Of a DNA stretch of 64,000 nt, positions 19,584 through 29,718 are shown in pieces. Source of the stretch: Bifiguratus adelaidae (Eukaryota > Mucoromycota > Endogonomycetes > Endogonales); NCBI GenBank assembly GCA_002261195.1, contig MVBO01000064.1:1-64000 (forward strand), in the 5' to 3' direction. The first letter of the stretch is position 1. Each line of letters starts with the position of its first letter. The notes under the pieces are model-generated. The model did not search any database. It saw only the letters and a list, made by a program, of their open reading frames with translations, and was not told the origin of the DNA. Both the position numbers and the translations under genes were made by a program.

Positions 19584-21556
19584 CTAATCGTACTGATAGC
19601 CCAAGACGGTCATGGTATTGCCCACCAAGATGAGACTTCCGGTGGTCAAGACTTGGACACGTTTTGAAGATTGCAGCTTCTGAGCAAATTCACGGACCCA
19701 GAGGGTAGCGTGCTCAACTGTAGGTACCACATGCGCGTGCGACTGAGTCGGATGGGCTGGCACGGTGGATGTGAGGTTAGACACGACAGAGGCTGCCGAA
19801 GAGGCAACGCCTTGTAACGTCGATGGATGCGTATACTCCATCCAGGCTTTCGCAAAAGATTGCTGCAATTCCAACTTGTCGTCAATCGCTGTTGTATTGT
19901 TCACATTGTCTACACAATGAGTGTTTAGCAATAGTAACAAGAACGAAGATCCACATACCTCCTGCGTATCGAATCTCTTTGAAAGTGACGTTTGAACAAA
20001 AGACGGCGTGGTCAAACTCGACTTTCTTATGCAGATCCGCGAGGATCTTGAGCAATTTCGGTCCATCACGTCCATTGGTACAGTTAAAGACAAGCACTCG
20101 CTCAGTGTTGGCATCCTTTTCACCAACGGCACCAGAGAACCAATCAGAACACACTTCGAGGCTCTCCATAGTGTGTGCGCCGTCCAAGTACCATTGCAAT
20201 TGACCTGATGGTACATCGGCCGCATAGTTGGTCTTTGACACGTCCAACACCTGGCCTCTTCCGGGCCACTTGACCTCCTTGAGGCCCGCTAGAAAACCTG
20301 CCGGAACATATTGCTCTGGAGACGAAGGCAGAGGCAACTGAATGTTGTACATTCTCTGGAGCCAGATACGACAAAGTGCAATGGCTACGGTCGCATTGTA
20401 TTGCTGATGCTTGCCGGCGAGGCCCAGGGATATGGAATCTAATTGTTTGGCTTCGGATGCGTGGACCACTTGTAAGGGTACCTGCATAGCAATGAATACC
20501 AAGTCCAAGCGAAGCAATGCTACTCACATTCTTGTCTTTGGCCCGCTGCTCGACAACTGCCATTGCTGCGGGTGGCTGCTCGAACGAAACACCTGGAACG
20601 TTCGGCTACGTGATGATTAAGGAAGCATGTCAATTTTAATGACAGGGACATTCCTACCTTGAAGATGCCCGCCTTGTGCCAGGCAATCTTGTCTATGGTG
20701 TCTCCAAGAACACTAACGTGATCAAGACCCAAGGAAGTGATACCACAGACGATAGGCTTCTCGATAATGTTGGTAGAATCATACTCTCCTCCCACGCCGA
20801 CTTCCATGACGGCCACGTCCACCTGTAGGTTTCGCGTAAGCAAGGCTACAGTGCACAGCACACCAACGTACCTGCTCTTCGGTGAAAACGTGGAAGGCAA
20901 GCAATGTCAAATAACGAAAGTATGTAGGCTTGTCAGCATGAGCGCGCTGAGCACGCAACTCCTAAGGAGAACTCTAAATCAACCGCAACACATGCTCGAC
21001 AAGCTCCACTCACCTGTTTCATTGAGTTTTGCCCGCCTTCCACTTCATTGGCATTCGTTGCTTCCAAACGATCCCATACTTCAAAGAAATACTTTGCAAA
21101 TTTCTCCTCCGAGATGGGCGTGCCATCGATTCGAATACGTTCGCGCACAGCCATCAAGTGCGGTGAGGTGTACAGACCGGTTCGAAGCCGCTTCGGTGCC
21201 TTGACATTTACGGAAGGGAGGGAATCGAAAACAAAGTGTCGAAGAATGCTCTCACTGATAGCCGAGGTTGATCCTTTGCCTTTGGTACCAGTGACATGGA
21301 TAATGTTGAGCTTGTCGAAATCCGAAGTCTTATATCCAATGCGACGGACATAGTCATTCATTTCGGGAAGACTCCGATCGTTCATACGAGGACCGGCCTT
21401 CTTCAATGCGTCAAGGATCGATGCATTGGTTTGCAGGTTGTTGAGACAATCAATGGCTGCCTGAGTAACATGTTGGAATGAGCCGAGTGCTCCGATACCA
21501 TGTTGTCCTGTTTCACTCACCGCATAATCGCGTATACCAGTACCATCTGCAGACAT
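19584..21556 (-). CDS. MET7: Folylpolyglutamate synthase
   Basis: Six exons: 21014-21556, 20872-20961, 20658-20822, 20528-20605, 19959-20481, 19584-19909; 574 aa from ATG 21556. It adds glutamates to folates so they are retained in the cell and mitochondria. The ATP loop is VTGTKGKGSTSA; TGLYTSPHLMAVRERIRI, the omega-loop region, the MEVGVGGEYDSTNI block, HKAGIFKP and WYLDGAHTMES are all family marks. The frame stays open for 89 codons upstream of ATG 21556, to about 21823, and reads as a basic, Ser/Arg-rich, almost acid-free sequence: a likely mitochondrial presequence lacking an ATG. Non-AUG initiation or an unseen upstream exon could give a mitochondrial form. It is divergent from the HIT gene at 21874. 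Confidence 0.93.
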
Positions 21557-21873
21557 CTTTCTCAGCGCTATCCTCGAGGTGTTCAAAAAGCGTAAAATCC
21601 CTAGACCGAGGGCTGGGTAGGACGTGAAAGACGAAAAGTGATGCACAAGACTGTGTGGAATGTGCGTGAGTGTGAGTCGCCGTTGGATGGACCGAGTGCT
21701 AAAGGTTGATCGCTGATTCTCAAGTCCTCGGGCTACAGTATGGAGTGACGGATTCGCTCGAGCTGCTGAGACTTGATCGATGGGACTACAAAGGTGTCGG
21801 AGAGCCGACCGTAGAAGCGTCAAGTGAGCCAGAAGGAAAGAGCTGAAGCCAGATCGGACGTGTGACTGTGTTC

Positions 21874-22757
21874 ATGTTGCGGCTGTCCAAGCTTATTCCC
21901 GCGACGCGTTATTACTCGACCATGGCTTCACACTACGTCAAGGACGACTGCATCTTTTGCAAGATTGTGAAGTAGGTGATTTGCTACTGCGTTGTCAGAG
22001 ACCTTCTCTGCGTTGAAACGACTTGTGGGTTGACACGTGGACACTTTCGTGTTTAGGGGAGAGATTCCTTCCACGAAGATTGCAGAGACCGAGAAGAGGT
22101 AAAGACGAAGGCACAGAGTTGCCCGGCTAACTGCTGGATCTTGTTATGCTCACGCATCCGGATATTGGTTGACAGCTATGCCTTTCTTGACATCATGCCA
22201 TTGTCCGAAGGACATACTGTAAGTCAATGGCTGTACGCTTTTGTTAAGCTTATGGTCGTCTGATATTCGCTCTATACGTACCTTGCATCCTTAGCTCGTG
22301 ATTCCCAAACGTAAGTGGTCCATATCAATTCACAGTACCCAAGATTAACATGGGACCGCCATTGTCAGATCACGCCGAATTCTTTCATCAAGTTCCCGAT
22401 GATTACTTGACTGACCTGCTTCCGCTTGCCAAGAAGGTTGCTCTCGCTATCGGTGCAGAGAACTACAATGTCCTGCAGGTAAGTGAATTCAGGTAAACAT
22501 ATATGATGAAACGACTTACGCCTGCTTTGGCGTAGAACAATGGCAAACTTGCGCATCAGGTACGTTATCATGTCCACACGCCTGGCTTATCGTAGCTCAC
22601 ATACATATTGCTTTTACAGGAAGTGCCCCATGTCCATTTCCATATTATCCCAAAGCCAGACCAAAAGCAAGGTTTGGGTATTGGCTGGCCTCAACTCAAG
22701 CCTTCCAAAGAGGATATTGCCAGCGTTGCCGAGAAAATCCAGGCCAAGTCGGCTTAG
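21874..22757 (+). CDS. HIT-family (histidine triad) hydrolase
   Basis: Seven exons (21874-21971, 22057-22098, 22176-22218, 22295-22310, 22369-22478, 22536-22559, 22620-22757) encode 156 aa; exon 4 has only 16 nt. The family core CIFCKIVKGEIPSTKI, FLDIMPLSEGHTLVIPKHH and the triad VPHVHFHIIPK (HxHxH) are intact once spliced. HINT/HNT1-type enzymes hydrolyse nucleoside phosphoramidates and related adenylates. The first ATG gives MLRLSKLIPATRYYSTM, a short mitochondrial-type leader; the second in-frame ATG (MASHYVKDD) gives the bare enzyme, so leaky scanning could produce mitochondrial and cytosolic forms. Confidence 0.92.
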
Positions 22758-23234
22758 TTACCGTAGAGAGAATTATTCAAGGTCAACATTGAATTTATGT
22801 ATTGGTGATGAATGTAGAAATGATACATAAGATACAAGCCACCTAAACAAACCTATGATTGCTCAGCATCTTAACCATCTAGTCTAAAGGACATCATGCA
22901 TGTTAGTCAATGATCATTCATGTCCAATCCCACATCCATCCATGAATGAATCCCGCTCAGGAGCACAGAAAGTTGTTGCATATAAATGTGCCCGTAATGT
23001 TAATCGTCAGCGGTGTTTCGCGACTGGTGCCAACATGTTGCTCATCATTGCGACCATGGAATGCATCCATCCATCCATTCAACATCCATCCAAACCTTAC
23101 TCACCTCAAGAAAATAGAAGAGAGAGCGACAAGCAAGAATCGAAGGGCAAAAAAATCTTCTTTGACTGAATTTGATGACGTAGACATTTTCAAAAGGCGG
23201 GTGACTTTGTTCTGGCTTTTCAGAGTGCGTAGAT
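22758..23234. other. Intergenic region
   Basis: Spacer between two same-strand genes, with ATCCATC-type short repeats near 22930 and 23065-23090. No coding frame is convincing. It contains the 3' UTR of the HIT gene and the promoter of the next gene. Confidence 0.4.
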
Positions 23235-24435
23235 ATGCCGAAGACCAACATTCTACAACATAAAAGGTAGGGCAGTGAGTTTGCGCTCGTTAGGACTGCA
23301 GGATTCTTACATTGACCTTACTTGCAGCTGGCATGTGTATAATAGAGAGAATATCGAGAGGGTCAAGCGGGATGAAGCCAAGGCAAAGGAGGAGGAAGAG
23401 GCCAAACTGGAACGCGTCCGGATAGCGGCAAGTAGTGGATACGGGACTCGTCATGTATTGTACAGGCGACTGACATCATACTACACCTAGGACCGGGAAG
23501 CGCGTATACAGCTCTTGCGCGAACGAGCGAAGCAAAGGTCGCTCGCAGCCGGCGTGGATTCGGCGGCTCTCGGCGACAGCGCAGAGAGTATCCAACAAGT
23601 GGCTTTATCTACAGCATCAGAACCTCCGATAGTTCTTGAACATATCAATTTTTGGAAGGATTTTGAAGATGTAAGGCTTCGCAGGTACAGCAGACGAGTT
23701 GGGAAACTGATGAATTCCGCAGAACGTGGATACGGCAAACAAGTTCAAGAATAATGCTGAACATGAAGCAGAGAAAAAGGCTGAGCAAGAGAAATGGGAG
23801 CGGCAGCTTACCATGTATCTGGTGCAGGCAAAAGCCGAGCGACCTTGGTATGGCCAAGCTGGTGACGCAACTCGGGCTGAAGATCCTCAAAAGCGAGCCA
23901 AAGCTGAGTAAGTTTCGGGTTTGGCGAGCATATCGTACGCTGGCTTAATCCTGTTCTCAGGCGTATTGACCGATACGTCAAGCTTCGAGAGGATCCGCTT
24001 ACGGCTGTCAATACACATTTCTCTCGGGGAAGCAAACCGGCCAAAATCTCAGAGGTGCCCTACGACGACGAAACAACATCACACAAACAAACCGATAGCA
24101 AGGATACCAAAGCCAATTCGTCTTCCAAGCTCCTGATTGAAGCAGCCGAGTGCCACAGGCCATACAAACCAAAGCACAGGCACACCTCCACAGAACGTTC
24201 GCACAGGAAGCACAAATCATTGTCTTCCGAACGACCTCACAAATCCCACAATGCAAATTGCGACGAATCGTCCCAAAAGAGCATTGAACAGTTGCGTGCC
24301 GAACGTATGGCGAGAGAACAGAAAGAACGTGCTCGCAGCATGCAATTACTGCATGGAGATCAAGAGGAACAAAAAGGTTACCACGCGCAATTCAACCCGC
24401 GAGAGACATCACAGGCTCACGATCGACGGCGGTGA
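23235..24435 (+). CDS. LENG1-like protein with CIR N-terminal domain
   Basis: Five exons (23235-23266, 23328-23427, 23491-23670, 23723-23907, 23961-24435) encode 323 aa. It begins MPKTNILQHKSWHVYNRENI, continues with ERVKRDEAKAKEEEEAKLE and ARIQLLRERAKQR: the CBF1-interacting co-repressor (CIR) N-terminal domain as in leukocyte receptor cluster member 1. The C-terminal half is charged, His/Ser/Lys-rich and disordered, with HKSLSSERPHKSHN-like spliceosomal-protein flavour. The family is associated with nuclear RNA processing. The second intron (23428-23490) must start with GC: only ATAGCG/GCAAGT keeps the frame. The gene ends 41 bp from the convergent HEM14 stop, so the 3' UTRs overlap. Confidence 0.85.
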
Positions 24436-24476
24436 AGCAACATGTCTATGCACTTTTCTATATACAATCGTGTCTA

Positions 24477-26189
24477 TCACGAACGCGCAACGATACGTCC
24501 GTGGCCCTTGGTGATTCGAATACTGTCTTTCAATTCGTCGGCATCCACATCCTGCGCCATGGCAGACAACCCCGTAATCACTTCTTGTGGGTTCTTGCTC
24601 AAAGCACCACGAGCGACCAGATCCTCGACCAACATGCGTGCATTTTTAATACAGTCTGGTACCGACACTCCGAGGTATGAGTTACCCGTCACACTGAGGG
24701 CATGACCCATCTGTTCTTGAAGCGCTTGATGCAATTGTCGAAGACGTCCATGATGCCCCACCAAGTATTGCGGAATACACTTCTTTTGCAGAGTTGTTGC
24801 AGAAAGTGCGGGTGTTTGCTCTATACCCAGGAAATATTCAACGGCCTCCAAGGATTTCGACAAGGCTGCATCTGGGTGCGTTTGATCAATGGAGGTGATG
24901 AAGCAATCGTCCCACAAATGACCGCCAAGCATCACAGTGACCTTGGTACTCTTTTTCTCTTCTGGTGTGTGCGCAGGCATAGCATTGGAATCAAAGACGA
25001 CACCCAGTGTACCCGGCACTGGTATATACGTCTTGGACAATGGATGAGGGATTAGGAACCCGAAACCATCGTATTTGACGAGATGTGGTGTATCATAAAC
25101 GAGGTTAACAACAACAACATCCACCGAGGGATTGTGAGAGAGATGAGGCAATCTGTGGTTCTCGAGAATGGCGTCCAGTGTGGTCGACGGAAGCGCGCTG
25201 ATGACATGATCGACGCGAAGGGTATCCTTTGCTGTTTCGATCTGCAGGTCGTTTCGACGTCAATGACAGTGTAAATGCTATAACAATTCCAACATACCTT
25301 TACATCCTTGTGTTGAATCGTCACCTTCTCTACCGGCTCATTATGTCGTATACAAACGCCTTGTTGCTCACAGGCCGCCCGTAATCGATCGGTCAATGTC
25401 TCGAGACCATTAGCAAACCCCACGACGCTCATCTTGCTCATGGTCTCAAACCATTCAGGATCTTCTCCCTTGGCTCTCGCTTGCATCCCCAATTCCCGGA
25501 ACCCTTCCATCTTTCCGGCACCTTGGAGCATACCCCGCACCACCGATCCGAACACGAGCTCAGACTTGAATAAAAGAGGCATGGCCGCACGTACCGACAA
25601 CTCTTGTACATCTCCCGCGTATATACCGTGTATCATGGCACCCATCAAGTTGGTAGCCACATGCTCGTTAAATCGACGTTTACAGAAATCGTAGATGCTC
25701 TCGTCGTCATCAATGGATGTCCATGCCTTGGGTGATGTAAACATTTCGGTCAGTCCGGCCCTGAGGACGCTTTTCATGATCGACGGTGCGCCAAAGAGCA
25801 TGCCGGATGCGGAGGAAGGGAGTTTATTAATGGTGTCTTTGTAGTAAATGTAGCGATGCTTGGAAGAAGGATGGGTAGGCGGGATAGCCACCAGGTCATC
25901 CTTTAAGCCAAGGTCCCGGATCTACTGAGGGTTACTTTACATGCGCTTGGTGAGAGCTAGCACTTACCAAGTCAAGGGCCATGATACCACTGACGCCCTT
26001 GGGCCGTAAACTCCTTGGTCCACTTTCAAGTGTCAGACCGGCGTCATGGGTCGATTGAACCCACCCGCCGCACCGTGCAGTGGATTCCAAAAGAGTGACC
26101 GTTGCTGTGGGTAGTAGTTTGGAGAGATAGTAGGCTGAAGTGAGGCCGGATATACCACCGCCTAGCACGGCTACTGATCGTGCAGCCAT
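24477..26189 (-). CDS. HEM14: Protoporphyrinogen oxidase
   Basis: Exons 25968-26189, 25298-25921, 24477-25241; 536 aa. Oxidises protoporphyrinogen IX to protoporphyrin IX, the penultimate haem step, on the mitochondrial inner membrane. The FAD-binding start MAARSVAVLGGGISGLTSAY and the ESTARCGGWVQST strand are clear, followed by ESGPRSLRPKG, the variable substrate-binding domain, and the C-terminal TGNSYLGVSVPDCIKNARML, the flavoenzyme closing motif. All junctions are in phase 0. There is no separate cleavable presequence, as in other eukaryotic PPOX enzymes. The upstream in-frame GTG at 26195 was not used. Confidence 0.94.
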
Positions 26190-26485
26190 GAGCACGTCCT
26201 AGTTCTTCGGTAGCAAGAGCGAGAGGTTGTGGTGTTTTCGGCTGTTTCCGGATACTGGCTAATTAAAGGGCTTTATTTCATTGTTCGCCTTGCAGCTGGT
26301 TCTACGTCTCATAGGTATCGGGGACAACGCGACAGTCGCTAATAAATGGTGTACTTAGGATTGGTGCAGGTAAAGGTGCCTTGCAGGATAGAGATAGAGC
26401 CATTAAACAATATCGGGGAGGTAGAGAAAGTCGCCAATCATTTACAGGCTTTATTCCGTCTATTCAGGTATTCCTTGATCTGCTG

Positions 26486-27598
26486 TCAGCGACCATTGGC
26501 ATTAGATCGAATGGACTCGCCCAAACCCACCCATCCTCTCCAAACATTCCGACATACTTTTCCATTTAGGACATGTCGTTCAATGACATCAGGGACTTGA
26601 CAGGGCCGAATATTGCCGTACAAATGTCCGCCTGTTCGCTGATGAACCACGACACATCCCGCAAATTTGTGTCCACCAATATGAGAGGTACCCCAGACTT
26701 CTACCTTGCCTTGAGGATTCGATGCGTCCCTGAGCAAGCCTTGTTGTGACAGCTTGTCGCGGAATTCAGAGATAAGAAGTGGGCCGAGTATTCCGCATCG
26801 CTTGTCCCTCTGGGTATGTGTACAGACCAGGATAATGGTTTCGAGTCCCTGCGCCGAAAGATCGACAGGACTGGGTAATTGAGTAGTGGATGGCGCGGGT
26901 AATCGAGGTGCGGCTTCAGATACAGGATACGAATGAATATGATGCAAAAGGGGCGCGAGCGATGAGGATGGATCAATGGAAGGGTATAGGAGCATGTCGG
27001 GTAAAATGAGGATATCGGCAGTGGGCCAAGATGATTGCACTTTGGACGAATTTCGCGGCCTGTCCGCCACGGTGATCATCCAGTCTTCTCCGATCATGAG
27101 AACAGGCATGGATTCGGCGTCAATGCTGGTTGACTCTTGCTTGAATTGTTTCATCAAGGCATCCAGAGAACGGTCGCCATCTTCTCTTGAGTGGCGTATA
27201 GATGCCTTGCGTATGTCAGCCACGGTGGCAATCATGCCACCCTTTACTGCTTCCACCTTGGCTTTGGACCATTCCGGACCCTCATGACCAACGCACGCAA
27301 CAATGTGCCTAGATATAGGCTTTGAGGTGCGCATGTCTGCCGTATGGTCAATCTTTCGACCGATCACCGGTGGGAATGGATGCGAGGCACATGGTGAGAA
27401 ATCGGCCTCTGGTTCACCTTCACATGCACAGGGTGTAAACCGTTCCAGTGGCTTCCATGCAGTGTCAAACGTCGGATCAGGCAGCGAGGTCAGACCAGTC
27501 TTGGTCTCTGTGATCGGTGCCGTGGCTCTCCGGACTGCTGCGTCGGAGTATGCTCGGTACCCTTGCCTCCATACCCACACAGAGCGTCTCAGTACCAT
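26486..27598 (-). CDS. AIM32/Apd1-type sucrase-ferredoxin-like thioredoxin-fold protein
   Basis: A 370-aa intronless protein. The C-terminal thioredoxin-like domain has CTHTQRDKRCGILGP followed by GTSHIGGHKFAGCVVV: the CxxxxxxxCG and HxxxH motifs that bind a [2Fe-2S] cluster in Aim32 and Apd1. The N-terminus MVLRRSVWVWRQGYRAYSDAAVRR (first part is basic, acid-poor) looks like a mitochondrial presequence, favouring AIM32 over cytosolic Apd1. A Cys-rich stretch CACEGEPEADFSPCASH lies near residue 57. Yeast Aim32 acts in mitochondrial redox quality control. The start is ATG 27598; the frame opens slightly upstream to a GTG. Confidence 0.82.
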   Translation of the reverse strand: MVLRRSVWVWRQGYRAYSDAAVRRATAPITETKTGLTSLPDPTFDTAWKPLERFTPCACEGEPEADFSPCASHPFPPVIGRKIDHTADMRTSKPISRHIVACVGHEGPEWSKAKVEAVKGGMIATVADIRKASIRHSREDGDRSLDALMKQFKQESTSIDAESMPVLMIGEDWMITVADRPRNSSKVQSSWPTADILILPDMLLYPSIDPSSSLAPLLHHIHSYPVSEAAPRLPAPSTTQLPSPVDLSAQGLETIILVCTHTQRDKRCGILGPLLISEFRDKLSQQGLLRDASNPQGKVEVWGTSHIGGHKFAGCVVVHQRTGGHLYGNIRPCQVPDVIERHVLNGKVCRNVWRGWVGLGESIRSNANGR

Positions 27599-28322
27599 GT
27601 TCACATTTAATTCACGGGTCCCTATTCGGAAGAACTCCGACAGAAAGTTGAGGGTCGGTTGGACTTAGGATCCATTCACTTGCCTGGCCGTATGCCGTGA
27701 TTGAATGGATCGATCTGTGGCCAAAGTAAGCTTGGCTTTCCGCGATTCGGGTTTTATCTGTTTGATCAAGCAAGAAAAAAAGAGCCTTATCGCTGGTGAG
27801 AATGACTCTATGCGCATGCATATCCCCTGTATCAACTATCTCCGCCAAGAGCCAATGTACAGGATGTGTTTATCGTTCTCATTTCATTCATCATTACACG
27901 CACGCGACATTTCATCATGACGCTTAATCGTAAGCGGAAGGTGAAATTCTGACCAATCATTGTGCGCATAGATGTGACTTTTTAGTTAATGAACTAAACG
28001 AAATTGTCGCGTGCTAATTACTGGTATTGTTTTAGCACAACTTTTTGCTCGCTTGCCTTGACGCTAGAGCGCGCTAGGGATATGTGGAGTGGATATACGC
28101 GACAAGTAGCAAAGGTATGGGGATACGCAAGGGCCAGTAGGGTGTATGCACTATCCACGAGATTCCCAACGAGGTAAGTGGTATAGTCCAAGGACGAGAT
28201 GTCGTCCCACAAGCTCATCGGAGTTGGTCATTGATAACGTGTTTCTCCTTTTGGCCACGTGTCAATTCTCATTACATATATAAAGGCTCAGATCTCCATT
28301 TGGTTCACCAGTTTATTATACC
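27599..28322. other. Intergenic region with a possible small ORF
   Basis: About 720 bp between two divergent genes. It contains a 66-codon minus-strand ATG frame (28018-28218) that starts MSLWDDISSLDYTTYLVGNL and turns hydrophobic; it is unrecognised and may be chance. A TATA box for the plus-strand GPD gene lies at 28277-28284. A second frame (27612-27848, minus) is unconvincing. Confidence 0.4.
28277..28284 (+). promoter_or_regulatory. TATA box of the GPD gene
   Basis: TATATAAA, 38 bp upstream of ATG 28323. Close placement implies a very short leader. Confidence 0.55.
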
Positions 28323-29528
28323 ATGGTGACCAAGACTGTAGAACGTATTACCATCATCGGCTCCGGTAACTGGTAAGTTGGCTCGTGTTGATGTTGCGAT
28401 CATCCTTCTGACACTTGTCCGATAGGGGTTCCGCTATTGCAAAGATCATTGGTAACAACGTCCTTGATCACCCCGATACCTTTGAGCGCACGGTGCGCAT
28501 GTGGGTCTTTCAAGAGCAATACAACGGCGAGAACTTGACCGATATCATCAACCGGGAACACGAGAACGTCAAGTACTTGCCCGGCATCAAGTTGCCAGAA
28601 AACGTCTACGCCGAGCCCGATCTGCTCAAGGCTTGCGAGAACTCGAATATACTCGTCTTTGTCTTGCCTCACCAGGTACGTAGGTCTTTGGGGCGACAAG
28701 TTGTTGGGGTCCCCAAGTTAGGGGGTCTTGCCGGCTTGCCGACCAATGTCACGTGAAAACGCCGAATACTCATACCCCGCGCATTTGTAGTTTATTCAAG
28801 GTGTTTGCCAAAAGTTGCACGGTGTTGTTTCTAGCAACTGCAAGGCCATCTCCCTCATCAAGGGCCTCGACATCTCTGAGCAAGGCATTTCATTAATTTC
28901 CGAAGATATTTCTCAACAATTGGGCATCAACTGCGCTGTTCTCTCGGGAGCAAATATTGCCAACGAGGTTGCGCAAGAAAAGTTTTGTGAGACCACTATT
29001 GGCGCCACATCTCCCGCTGACGGTGAGTTCTTCTACAAAATGTTCCACACACCCTATTTCCGGGTGAATGTCGTGCAAGACAAGGTTGGCGTTGAATTGT
29101 GCGGTGCACTCAAGAACGTCGTGGCTGTCGCGGCTGGTCTCGTTGACGGTCTTGCTCTCGGTGACAATACCAAGGCTGCCATCATTCGTCGTGGCTTGTT
29201 GGAGATGCGTAAGTTTGGACAAACCTTCTTCAAGGGCGTGCAGAATGAGACTTTCTTTGAGAGCTGTGGTGTCGCCGATCTCATCACCACGTGTTCTGGT
29301 GGACGTAACCGCAAGGTCGCTGCCGCCTTTGTAACATCTGGCAAGCCCATTGATCAATTGGAGGCTGAACTGTTGAACGGTCAGAAATTGCAAGGTACAT
29401 CTACCGCCCAAGAAGTCAACGAGTTCTTGACCGCGCGAAACATGACGCAAGGATTCCCGTTGTTCACTACCGTATACCGCATCATTTACGAGGGTGAACC
29501 TTGTACCAAAATTGTTCAAGATGTGTAG
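28323..29528 (+). CDS. GPD1: NAD-dependent glycerol-3-phosphate dehydrogenase
   Basis: Exons 28323-28372, 28426-28675, 28791-29528; 345 aa. Reduces dihydroxyacetone phosphate to glycerol 3-phosphate for lipid and glycerol synthesis and NADH reoxidation. The nucleotide-binding loop IIGSGNWGSAIAK is split by the first intron in the Trp codon. Other marks are [23 protein letters not shown], the catalytic Lys in [17 protein letters not shown], and [12 protein letters not shown]. There is no N-terminal extension with PTS2, so the enzyme is probably cytosolic. It is convergent with the membrane acyltransferase gene (190 bp between stops). Confidence 0.96.
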
Positions 29529-29718
29529 AACGTATGAGCAACACTTTAGACTTGTATCATAGTGCACACTCTTCATAGCTCATCTGTATCATACCTTTCG
29601 CATAGAGAACATTTTGCGCATCTCATCTTCACAGTTTGTTTAGATTACCCTGTTGTCTCGTAATGGTAAGATTTAGTTGACATACTTGATCTATACACAT
29701 CATCTATGAACTCTGTGT

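Noticed and set aside
23471-23490. GT donor at 23432 for the LENG1-like second intron
   Set aside because: It leaves one extra base and shifts the next exon out of frame; the GC donor at 23428 is the only one that fits.
28018-28218. 66-codon minus-strand ORF near GPD1
   Set aside because: Has an ATG and a hydrophobic stretch, but length and composition do not exceed chance; mentioned only in the intergenic entry.
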